A stretch of 64,000 nt of DNA from Sarcocystis neurona. Taxonomy: Eukaryota > Apicomplexa > Conoidasida > Eucoccidiorida > Sarcocystidae. Location: positions 171,385 to 235,384 of the forward strand of contig KL647305.1 in NCBI GenBank assembly GCA_000727475.1, in the 5' to 3' direction. The stretch's first letter is position 1. Every line of letters starts with the position of its first letter. The notes below the pieces were generated by a model. That model was not told where the DNA came from. It searched no databases and saw only the letters and a program-made list of their open reading frames with translations. The position numbers and the translations under genes were made by a program. Positions 1 to 10,459 of this stretch are shown one piece after another.

Positions 1-1277
1 ACTACTATATATATATATATATATGTATTGTCACTATATATATATATATATATGTAATACGTATATATATATATGTATATGCCAAAGCGGTGACGAGGGG
101 TCAGACAAAAGTCTCTTCGAGGATGCATGCAGCAACGCAGTCCACACGCTCCAGTTAGCCCGAGTATACCGTTTCTCTTCGTCCTTGCGTACCCTCTGCT
201 TACGTGAAAAATTTTGGAGACTGATATCAAAGGCCGTTTGTCGTGTCAGTATAAAACTGCCTACACAGGCCACCTCACGTAGACATATGCATGCATGTAG
301 AAATTGCTGGAACGTAATATGCGCGTTTGTACATATATAGAGAGAGACGTGCGTCTCCGTGTTTTCCCAGCTCTATGTGACACAGGTGTGTGTGCATGGG
401 GTCACATCTATGTATATATATTACTTCTGTGGAGACGAGGATATGCCTCCGTCTCTCAAAGTATCTGGAGACGCGTTCTCTCTTTTTCCGCTGGGCGCAC
501 TGCGGAGCAGCACGTACTCTTCGACGCGGGGGGTTCCTGTGGAGGGGTTCGCCGTCTGCCTGCTGATCGTCTTTTGAGGCGTGTCTATCTCCTCGTGAGC
601 GGCGTGTCTACTTCTTCTGTCTACCCCGAGACACTAGTGTGTCTGCAGAGGCCCGTCTGTTCTTCTCGAAATGGGAAAATCTGCTTCGGTCTTCGCGCAG
701 CTTGGCTGCATGCATTTTCCACCAGACGCTGCGCGTATATGTGCTTTGCAGCGAGGGACTAACAGGAGCCTCTTTTATGAACGTGCTGCGTTTTTTGTGG
801 CTCTGCGTGTATATGTAGGTGAAGAACGTGTGTGTACGTATGCATGTATATGTGTCTGTGTGTGGGGGGGGACGGGCAACGAGAGACGCATGCATGTGTT
901 CTTAAAAATTTGCGTCTCACCTCCGCGCGCCGCCAAAGTGACGGCCACACGGCGCCTGGAAGCAACTCGCGTAGAAGCAACTCGTGTGCGTATCGGCCGC
1001 GGGCGCACGCGGGGGGGGCCTTCTGCCGCATGAGGACCGTGCGGGAAGATGCACGCGCCTGCATGCGCACGCGTCCTGCTGCTGCCTGCGCGCTGCCTGT
1101 GACGTTCTGTGCGCCGCGCTCACGCAGAACAGCAGCACCGGGAAGCGCTCAGCGGAGCAGGTGCGCACGTCGACGACCATCGCGCTCGGGTCGTCCCCGC
1201 TAATGGGGTCTTCAGAGGAGCAGCGGGCCTTCTGTCTCCCCCTTTCTGCAGCAGCTGACTCGCCGTCTCTCCTGCAG
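1..1277. other. AT microsatellites and unresolved sequence upstream of the first CstF-77 exon
   Basis: The first 80 bases are TA-type microsatellite. The rest contains short open frames on both strands, none of which I recognise. The amino-terminal exons of the CstF-77 gene should lie here or before the window. One plus-strand segment, about 1126-1158, is bounded by a plausible acceptor and a GTGCGC donor and could be such an exon, but it carries no recognisable HAT motif. Confidence 0.4.
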
Positions 1278-4200
1278 CGCGTCGAAGACGTCAACGTCCT
1301 GCGGCAGTTGTTTCAGCAGGCAAGTCCCTGCCCAGACCCGCACCTGCTCCTGCGTTTCTGCTGCGCGTGTATGTCGGGTTCTTTGACACAGCAGCAGCTC
1401 GTCCCGGTCCCTGCGCCCTTCTCGACCACACGCAAACAAAAAAAGAAGTCCTGCGTGAGGCTGTGTGTTTGCGAGTGTCTGCCTGACGTCGTCTCCCCGC
1501 TGCTGTCTCCCTCTGCCGACGCGGAGGTCCGCTGCTGTCTCCCACGGACGTCTCCGTGCATGCCGACGTATCGCGCGCCCGAGCGCCTGCGTCTCAGCGA
1601 GCTGCGTGTCTCGCAACGCGTGACTCCGGGTCGCAATTTCTCTGCTGCTTCCGGCGCGTGGGCGCAGGCGCCCTCTTCGGAGAGACTCCTCGCCTCGCTG
1701 CATGCCTGTGGACGGTACATGCGCAAGTTGCAGGTTTCTTTTGCGTCTGCATAGCTCTCATTCTTCGTGGGCGACACGGCCTGTTGCTGCTGTCTCCCCG
1801 CTGTCTCTGTGGCCCCGACGACGTACAGGTGCACCTGCGCCTATCCTGAGTCTTCGTGTGGGTTCCTAGACACGTGTCTTTTTTGGCGGTTGGCAGACAC
1901 GCGTCTTTTTCTTGCCTTCCAGCCGGGACCTCCCCCAGACACGTAGCCCCCAACGCACAGGTGTCGGCGTGGGGTCTTGGGTGTGTGTACCGCCCGCACA
2001 CGCCTCCGCGTCTCCGCGTCCTGTCTCGTTGTCTGCCCGTGTGGGGAAAGCCGTTGCGGGTGTGCGTCTTAGGAGACGGTGCAGCAGCATCGGACGCGTA
2101 GGCAGCCAGCTGCGATACTTCCACCGAGACACAGAGCGCGCGCGGGCAGACAGCGCCGCCACTGAGACGGGCGCGTCGCCGGCTCGTGGCACTCCTCTGG
2201 CAGAGAGGGGGACGGAGGGGGGTCCGTGTCTTTGCTTGGGGAAGACGAAACGGTCTCTGGCGCTGTGTGGAGTCGACTGTGTGCATATGTGTGTGTGTGT
2301 GTGTGTGCTTGGGTTGCTTGACAGAAGAAGAAGCTGCAGTGTGTGCGCATGTTCTGCCCCGTGCGTGTCCAGGAAGACAGTGAGGGAGCACGTAGACCCG
2401 CTCACCAGCACCGAAGAAGAAGTGTTTCTACGCAGTAGTTCCCCATACAAATTTCTCCTCTTCTCGTTGTAGACAAGGTGTATGATGTCTGCATGTGTAC
2501 ATGAAACTCCCGGTCTTCAGAACGACCCGAGAGAACGGAGAAGACGCGCAAGAAGATGTGTGAGTGGGCGCGTGCGCGCAGTCGCCAGCAGTCTCTGTGT
2601 CTCTTTCATTCGCTGTGTCTCCCGGAAACATACACCTCTTTCCAGGTGTACGTACACCTGGGAATGTCTGCTGGCGTGGGGGCCGAGGGGTGGGGCAGCT
2701 GAGAAGATTGAATGAATATTCTCCTCACCAACAAAACACTTTAGGGTGGCCAAGATCAGTGCTGCTGCTGCCGCTGAAGCGACGCATGCAGCGACTGCCT
2801 GTATGCGAAGCTCGGACTGCAGCTGCGCTTGCTCTCGCTGCTAGACATGAGCAGCTGCTGCACGTGCTGCGCCAGCAACCTGTGCTGCTGCGCTGCTGCT
2901 CTGGGCTGCTGCTCCTGCGCCGACATTCCGCGCGTCTGCCTTTCACGGTGATACGCTGTTGCTGTTGTTCTGTGCATACAACTGGTATACACGTGCTTCT
3001 CTCCTCTGCTGTCCCTGCGGATGCTCGGCGTCGCGGCTGCTGCTGCCACGGCTACAAGGACTGCGCTCCAACGGGAGAAACCTGCCTCTCTCTGTTCTGC
3101 TGCTGCTATGGCTGCAAGGACTGCGCTCCCACGTTACCGGTGTGCTTCTCCCTTTTGCTGCTGCTGCAGTGCCTGTCGACTGCCGTGGAAGGCGTGGACG
3201 CGGTGTGGGCTGCCTACTGCGCCTTCGAGCGTTCAGTAGCGGGCAGCAGCACCTCCCAGCTAGCAGCCAAGCTAATCCTTGAGACAGAGCCGCGATACAG
3301 GCATGCAAAGAAAGTCTACCCCGTAAGCGTCAAGACTGTAACCTTTCGGCCTCTCAGGCGCTTGCTCTTTCCTATCCTTGGTAAACATATGTATATACAT
3401 ATATATATATATATGCATACGTTGGACAGGTACATAGATCGATCGATAGATAGATATATATAGATATAGAGATGTGGGTACACGCACCCCTATGTATGCA
3501 CCGCTTCTTACGTATGTACCTACGTACAAATACATACATGTATATACACGTATATATATATATATATATATATGTATAGGTGCGTACAGGTGCAGGTACC
3601 CGAGGTACATACATGTGGATACACAAATATAGGTATTTATCACTTTTTTTGTGTGTAAGTATACATGTGTATGTATGTGTATAGATGCGTACAGCGTCAT
3701 TGCCCTTGTCACTAATGACTAGCAGTGTTGCAGCACCTCGTGGACGACTTCTTGAACACGCGCAGTGCAGGTAAGGGGAGACACGTATCTCTTCATAAAC
3801 TTTCCACTTTCCTCTCTTCCCGTTTGTCTCCATGTAACTTTTTGCCGGTACGCGAATTTGTCTCCATTTGATACGTTTTACATGAAACATCTTCCTGATA
3901 CATACATACACGTAGTAGACGTAGTACCTCGCTGTTTGCATGCAGAGGCCTGGGAGTCTCTGTGTGCCTCAGACATCGGCCGACCATCTGTTCAAATATA
4001 ATATATATATGTGTAGACAGGTGGACGAGTGATGCTGGGAAATGCGGTATATCTTTGTTTGTCTCATGTTTGTCTTTCTTCGGCTTCTCTGCCTTCCTGC
4101 GTAGCAGTCCACAACGGGATTTCTCCGGGTCCCTCCCTTGCTGTCTCCGGTTCTCTGTATCGCTCTTCGTCCCCGTTTTTGCTGCTGTCTCCCTCTATAT

Positions 4201-7200
4201 CTGTCCATTCCTTTCTCTGTCCCCCTTTCTTTATTTCTCGTGCCCTGTGTCTCCGTCGTCCTCTTCCTCGCCTTCTCTGTCTGTGTCTCCTGTGCTGTCT
4301 CTGTGTCTCGTCTCCGTTGCCCGTCCTTGCTGTCCCTCTTCCGCATTGTCTCTGTGTCTGTCTCGGCTGTCTGTCTCTTCCCCTGTGTCTGTCTCGCACT
4401 TGGTGTGGCTGGCGGAAGTGTTGTTGCAGTGTGCTCCGGTATCTGCCGAGAAGCGAAGCTGTTGCTGCCTTTGCTGCTGCGCCACGCGCCCAACCCCTGC
4501 TGCGCCTCTGCTGCCTTTGTTGCTGCTGCTGCCGCTCTCGCCGCTGCCGCTCTCGGGCTGCTGGTCTCGGGCGGCTGCTCTCCGGGCTGCTGCTCTCGAT
4601 GCTGCTGTGCTGTCGGGCTGCCGCTGTGTTGACTTACAGCTGCCTCTCTTGCTGCTCTTGGTTTTGCTGTTGCTGCCGTTGTCGCTGCTGCTGCCGGTGG
4701 CGTGACTGCTGGTGCGACCTTGTCGCTCCCCTCCCTGCTGCTGTTGCTACTGCGGGTACAGGACCTGGTGCGACTGGCGAAAAATATCGACCCACTGATG
4801 GCTGCTGTTCCCCTCGATGAGGCAAGAGGGAAGAAGACTGCCCAGCAGGTATACCCCACGCCTGTAGCGTTCCTCCGTATCAACGCAGATCCACACATAC
4901 ACAGATATCCACACGTAGACGGACAAAATTACCTTCCACCCATGTCTATATATATATGTATGTTAACATGCAGATGGGCATGCTACTCCTCTGTGTAAGC
5001 GCTGCTACCTTCAACGATATGTATATATCTATATGTAAATTCAGGCGGTCATGCATTGGTGTGGACAAATCTATGCCACAGACACCGACGTCGATATCTG
5101 TGTGTACACAACAGAGAGACAGCACAGAGTCTATCTAAATCAAAAATATTTGCTGCATGCGTCTCTAGACATATCCATATATATATATATATATGTATTT
5201 GTTACGTGGAAGATAGAGACGCTCTGCTTGAACGGGCAGGATATCCAATTAGCTACAAATGTAGAGAAATGTGTGGACATACACACAGATGCAATTATTT
5301 ATCTGTATCCTTCTCTCTCTATATATATCTATGTATATATATGTATGTGTGTGTGTATAAGTGGGTTATTTGGTGCGAATACTATGTCCCATTGTAGTTG
5401 TGTGTCCCTGTCTCTTTCTATTTATATGTGTATATATGTTTGCATGCATGTTAATACAGATGGGCTCTGCTCACTGCGGTCTTGCTTTGACGTATTTCTG
5501 CGGCTCAGATGATGCTGCCGAACTCTCCCTCGACGTGGTGACAGCACCGCTCCTCTCTCTCTCTCTCTATATATATGTATAGAAAGAGAGATATACACGG
5601 CTTCCTTTATGTGTGTATATATATATATATGAAGGAAGAGATATATAAACGGCTTCCTTTATATATATATATCTATGAAGAAAGAGAAATATACACAGCT
5701 TCCTTTATGTATATATATATATGAAGAAAGAGATATATACACGGCTTCCTTTATATATATATATGAAGAAAGAGATATGTACACGGCTTCCTTTATATAT
5801 ACATGTATGAAGAAAGAGAGATATACACGGCTTCCTTTATGTATATATATATATAAAGAAAGAGAGATAGACAAGGCTTCCTTTATATATATATATATGT
5901 AGAGAGAGAGGGTTGCACTTGATAGACCTTTCACTCTCTTGCTCCATATATACATATCTGCATGTGTACATGTGAAAGACACACACACACACACATACAC
6001 ATCCACACGAAGGCGCGGGTGGACAGGTTCTCTCTATCTGCATAAGTATATGTGTATATATATAATTATGTGTGGACGCGCATACATAAGTACTCTCTCT
6101 GTACATATATATATGTACGGGAGTGCGTACGCATCGGTCATATGTATGTATATGTATGTGTGTGAGAGTGCGGATGTGCGTAGGTTGTGTGTGTGTGTGT
6201 GTAGGCCTTTCTCTGGATTTGTACGTTGAAAAGTTCCCAGCCGAGGCTTCCTTTTGTCTGCAGCGCCACTTACGTGCATGCGGGTGTGTGTCTCCGTTTC
6301 TCTGTTTCTGTCTGTGTCGGCTAGACGTCCACATACCGGGAGACACACTTACAGACGTCTGCCAATGTATACCGATTTTGCTGTCACCCTCGCTTTTACT
6401 CATATACATATATGTATGGATAGATGCATAGAGACACAGAAGGGTATTTACATCTGTGTGTATATCTAAAGTGAGGCATGAGAATGTTCCGAGTTTGGGG
6501 TCACCCTCGCTTCTAGACATATACACATGTATGTAGGGGAAAAAAAATATAGACAGGAGTATCTTCTTATATGGAGGTGACTCCCTACATACGTCTGTAC
6601 GTGTGTAGATAGATACAGGTGTTCGAATCTTCCTGTTCAGGTGTGACTCTTTCGCTTACACATATACATATATAGATCTAGGTAGATAGGTCCAGAGATG
6701 TACACGTATACAAACATATATGTATATATACGCATAACGGTGAGACACACTCACAGACATGTACCCATACATACGGGACACTCTTTGGAAGTCTGACTCT
6801 CTTCTATGCATATCTACATACATGTAAACAAGTGTACATCTATATATATAGAAGTGAAAGCAGAGACTGTAAGATATGTGAGTACGAAGGTGGGGCAATC
6901 TGCTTACCAAGGTCAGCAGACGGGTGGCATTCGTGGGTGCCCGGGTTCGTCCAGACCGAGGAAGAAGAGGCGTGCCGCTATCGTACGTGCGTATGTGTGG
7001 GTGAGGGAGTTTCTCCGTCTTCCTTTCAATACGTCTGCTTCGGTGGGCACTCCCCTCTCTATCCTCCACTCGCTGTGTACGCCCGCACATGTGTATATAC
7101 ACATACACACGACTGGCAAGACGCGTCGCTCGGGAAGCTTGCGCCCGCTGCTGTCGGATGTAAAAAGCTGCGCACGGCTTGTAGGTGCGCGGTCCCCAGG

Positions 7201-10200
7201 CATATGTGTGTCGCGGGGGGAGGAATCGAAAGGCTTGCGTCTCCGTCTTTGTGCTGGCGAGGAGCGCTGCGTTAATCTCGGCGCTCGTATTAGCGGTGCT
7301 GCCCCTCGGCTGCTCGTCTGGGGGCGCCTGGTGGCTGTTCTTTCTGTTGGCCTGTGTCGGCCGCCGGTGCCTTTTTCCTCTGTTTTGTCGCGCGTCTACT
7401 ACCCTTGTTCGGCTCTTCCGCGTCGGCCCGTCCTGCTCTGCAATGCTGCTGCTGCTGCTTCTTCCGCGCGTGCGTTTCCTTCGGGTGGGGTCGTGCTGCC
7501 GCCGCCGCGGTGCTTCTGCTGCTGCTGCTGAGCTGGAGGGTGCTGCTCCCCTGCCGCTGTTGCGGTGCGACTTCTGCGACGGGATCTGTGCCTGCTGTTG
7601 CGCGGCTGCTGCTGCAGTGCAGCAGCAGCTGCTGCTGCTGTTAGTGAGTGAGGTGCTGCGTGCTCCTGCAGCTGCGACCCTTCCCGGTGTTCCTTTTCCT
7701 GCCGGTGGGCAGTTGCAGCTTTGCTGCTGCGTCTTCACTGCCGTCGCGTTGTCCTGCTGTCTCTCGCAAACTGGTGGACCCGCAGCTGCAGCAGGTGGAC
7801 GCGTGGCTCGCTCTGTTGCGGTACGAGAGCGGCAACCCCCTGCGACTGACTCCAACGCCTTTGCTGCGGAGACTTATTCAGACTTACCAACGCTGCCTGC
7901 TAACATGTTCCTTCATCCCAGCCATCTGGTATGGCTTTTTTCAGCTGCTCCTCGCCCACAACCATCCACACCGAGGTATGTTCTTCGCTGCTCCCGCTGC
8001 TCCGCTCCTGCTCCTCCTCCCCTTCCTGTTGCTGCTGCCACCACCCTGCTCCTCCTCCTGCTGCTGCTACCGTGGTCTCACTGCCGCCACTCTGCTCATG
8101 CTGCTGCTGCTGGGCTGCTCCTACTGTGCTGCTCATGCTGCTGCTGCTGGTGTGCTGCTGCTGCTGTGCTGCTGTGCTACTGCCGTGCCTGCCTTTTCGG
8201 TTCTGCTGCTGTGCCGCTGCTGTGGTTGCTACCGCGCTGCGACTGCGAGGCAGGAAGCAGCGCCGGCGGTGCATGCGCTGCAGCGGCACATCCCAGTTGT
8301 AGTCATGCTGGCTCTGTAAGAACAGTATCGGCTTTCCCTTTCTTTTTGTCCTTTCTCACCGCTTCCTCTTTCAAGAGGAAGAGAGGACTCCTACTCGGAG
8401 GCGAGTGCTCCTCCCGCAAAGACGTGTCTTCGCTTTCTTCGTTCTTGGCCGCTGCTAGCTGTGCTGGAGAGGAAGTCCTTCCTCGCACAAATGTCGCCAA
8501 CTTTTCTCGGGCCGTTGCTGCCCTGCTGCTTCTCTGTGGCGCCTCCTTCAGTGCTTTGTCCGCTGCAATCTAAGAGCGTCCACTTCTTCCGTCCCGGAAT
8601 GCCCACGCGCCCCTACATATATATATATATATATATTTGCATGCAAACAGATACATGTAGCCGTGAATACATATATATATATATATGCACATATACGTAT
8701 AGCCAAGTATATGTATATATGTTTATATAGATCTCCGGAGTATCTCGTGTGTTGAACGGTGCTCTTTTGCTTTCTTCTCTTCCTCTTTGTTGAAGAGTTT
8801 TGTTCCTCTTACTTGGTGTAGAACTTCCCCTTCTTTGCTGTGGTGAAGTATTTGAACCGGTCCTTCCTCTGCAGCACGTTCACGTGTGTAGTTGTTCTTC
8901 AGCCGCTGTCCGCATGCACATACATTATATATATATATATGTACAGGTGTAAATAGATGCATGTCTGTGGGCATCTATGCATCCATGGGAGGAATAGATG
9001 TATATAGCAGCAGGTACGCCTTTGTGAGGCTGTCCGACATTCAGCTGTCTACTGCCTGCCTACTACTGCTGGGTATCTTCCTCACCCCTTCCCTTCGTTT
9101 TCTCCTTTCTTCCCACACTCCCTTTCCTACATATGTCTCTGTATCCCTCTGTATTTCTGTGCATCTCTACGGTACACATATATATATTGTATGCATATAT
9201 ATATATATGTGTATATTTACCTCTGTACAGAGAGACATCTGCATGATATATATGTGTACGTATGTACAGACACCCAGGTGGATTCTCTATACGTGTGTAA
9301 ATATATGTGTATATATATAGTCATGTAGATAGATAAATGTGAATTCATACCTACGTGACTATTCATATATATATATATGTATACATATAGAGTATATACA
9401 TATATACATACACACTTGTACTAATTGAGGGATGGATAGATAAGTGTGAATATATGCCTGTGGAAGGCGTTTAGTGTGCTCAGAAGTATACTGAAAGCGA
9501 TATACTCACGATGAAGAAGCGTGACCGCCGTCATCGCACACGTGTCTACCAAACTTTCTATTCATGTAAATATATATATATATATGGATATGGATAGCCA
9601 CTTCTTCTGTGTTAGATCTTATGCGTGTATATATATGCGGAATCATCGAGGAAAACCACCCGCACCGTAAAGCGAACGCTGCACTTGCTGAGTGCTCTGG
9701 CGTCCCTGCGAGAAGACGAAGTGGAGGGCACGCGTTTTCTCCTGTTTTTTGTGCCTGCTCGTTTTTGCAGCTGCTTCTCTTTCCTCTCTTCCCCGCTCAG
9801 CATCTGCTTGCTGGTGGTGCTCTTGTGTCTGGTCGTGGTGCGCGAAGGAAAACGCTCCTCTGCATCTGCTGCTGCTCTTGCTGCTGCTTCTCCTGCAGCT
9901 GCTGCTGTCGCTCTTGCTCCTCCTACTGCTGCTCTTGCTGCTGCTGCTCTTGCTGCTGCTGCTGCTGCTCTTGCTGCTGCTGCTGCTGCTGCTCTTGCTG
10001 CTGCTGCTGCTCTGCTGCTGCTGCTGCTGCTGCTCTGCTGCTGCTGCTGCTCTGCTGCTGCTGCTGCTCTGCTGCTGCTGCTGCTGCTCTGCTGCTGCTG
10101 CTGCTGTGGTTCCTGCTGCTGCTGCTGTGGCTCCTGCTGCTGCTGCGTTGGGTCCTGTTGCTGTTGCTGCGGGTCCCGCTGCTGTTGTTTTGGGTCCTGC

Positions 10201-10459
10201 TGCTGTTGCTGCGGGTCCTGCTGCTGCTGCTGTGACTGCTGTGGCTGTGGCTGCTGCTTGCTGGGTTACCGCTGCAGCACCGGCATGGCTTGTGCTGCCT
10301 CCATGCGCCTGCTGCAGCACCTACTGCTGGTGGTGTTGCTCTTGCTGTTGGCGGTCTGCTGCTGTCTTGGCGATAGTACTGGCCTCCACCTTTCCTCAGG
10401 CGTTGCTGCTGCTGACGCTGTGGGACCGCTGCTTTGCGTATCGTGTGCTGCTGCAGCGC
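1278..10459 (+). CDS. CSTF3: Cleavage stimulation factor 77 kDa subunit (CstF-77/Rna14), HAT-repeat protein; multi-exon, both ends unresolved
   Basis: CstF-77/Rna14 is the HAT-repeat scaffold of the nuclear complex that binds downstream elements and promotes pre-mRNA cleavage before polyadenylation. Exons read by splice signals and frame are 1278-1319, 1668-1733, 2792 to about 2880-2946, 3170-3322, 4762-4848, 7795-7975, 8261-8315, 9616 to about 9720 and 10400-10459. Joined, they follow the order and spacing of the family: VEDVNVLRQLFQQ; then VWAAYCAFERSV (human LWRDYNKYEE region); then KTAQQ|VDAWLALLRYESGNPLR (human [20 protein letters not shown]), with QTYQRCLL and IWYGFFQLLL; then RVLLQRVLTGSS (human RVLFERVLTSGS). 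The 3322/4762 and 4848/7795 junctions are phase 0, and 7975/8261 is phase 1. The first intron appears to use a GC donor (CAG|GCAAGT at 1320). At least one exon between 2946 and 3170 and one between 8315 and 9616 are missing from my model. Identity is firm; exact ends are not. Confidence 0.88.
3051..3169 (+). repeat. 60-bp tandem duplication abutting the CstF-77 exon at 3170
   Basis: The phrase CAAGGACTGCGCTCC recurs at about 3055 and 3115, a 60-base period, and each copy ends in a pyrimidine tract followed by CTGCTGCTG. In the second copy the tract ends in GCAG and is the apparent splice acceptor of the exon starting at 3170. In the first copy the matching position reads CTATG, so the AG is lost. 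Confidence 0.75.
3323..4761 (+). other. CstF-77 intron with TA/GATA microsatellites and a pyrimidine-rich stretch
   Basis: The two flanking exons join in frame with the spacing of the family, so this 1.4 kb is read as intron. It holds GATA/TA repeats (about 3385-3580), a CT-rich stretch (about 4060-4400) and CTG runs close to the acceptor. The long open frames here, on both strands, come from the lack of stop codons in pyrimidine-rich DNA. Confidence 0.6.
4849..7794 (+). other. Large CstF-77 intron (about 2.9 kb)
   Basis: The donor is CAG|GTATAC at 4849 and the acceptor CAGCAG ends at 7794. The flanking exons join as TAQQ|VDAW with no gap relative to human CstF-77, so nothing between them needs to be coding. 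The intron holds TA and CA microsatellites, the 5580-5905 minisatellite, and CTG/GCA triplet runs at about 7440-7640. Confidence 0.65.
5580..5905. repeat. AT-linked minisatellite, about seven copies of a 43-48 bp unit
   Basis: The core GAAGAAAGAGATATATACAC followed by GGCTTCCTTTA recurs about seven times, joined by (TA)n linkers of variable length. GAAGAAAGAG and GGCTTCCTTT are near inverse complements, so each unit could form a hairpin across its middle. It lies in a CstF-77 intron. Confidence 0.85.
8316..9615 (+). other. CstF-77 intron or intron plus a missing exon
   Basis: The donor GTAAGA at 8316 is strong and the acceptor before 9616 (CTTCTTCTGTGTTAG) is good. About 60-70 residues of the HAT array (around human KLFSDEAANIYERA to YMKFARRAEG) are unaccounted for, so an exon probably lies inside, perhaps after the AG at about 8457. 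TA microsatellites occupy 8617-8725 and 9170-9420. A minus-strand charged ORF at about 8723-8900 is unexplained. Confidence 0.4.
9861..10258. repeat. Imperfect CTG/CAG triplet tract inside the CstF-77 gene
   Basis: About 400 bases are almost entirely CTG triplets with CTC, TTG and GTC interruptions and phase slips, so every plus-strand frame reads Leu, Ala or Cys runs. It lies between the exons at 9616 and 10400 that carry family motifs, so I read it as intronic rather than as a poly-Leu protein segment. Confidence 0.8.

Noticed and set aside
3723..3772. Possible 37-base exon (HLVDDFLNTRSA) between CstF-77 exons at 3322 and 4762
   Set aside because: Including it breaks the frame of the exon at 4762, and direct joining of 3322 to 4762 already gives the family spacing.
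6610..6645. GTTCGAATC resembling a tRNA B box
   Set aside because: No A box, acceptor stem or cloverleaf could be drawn around it.
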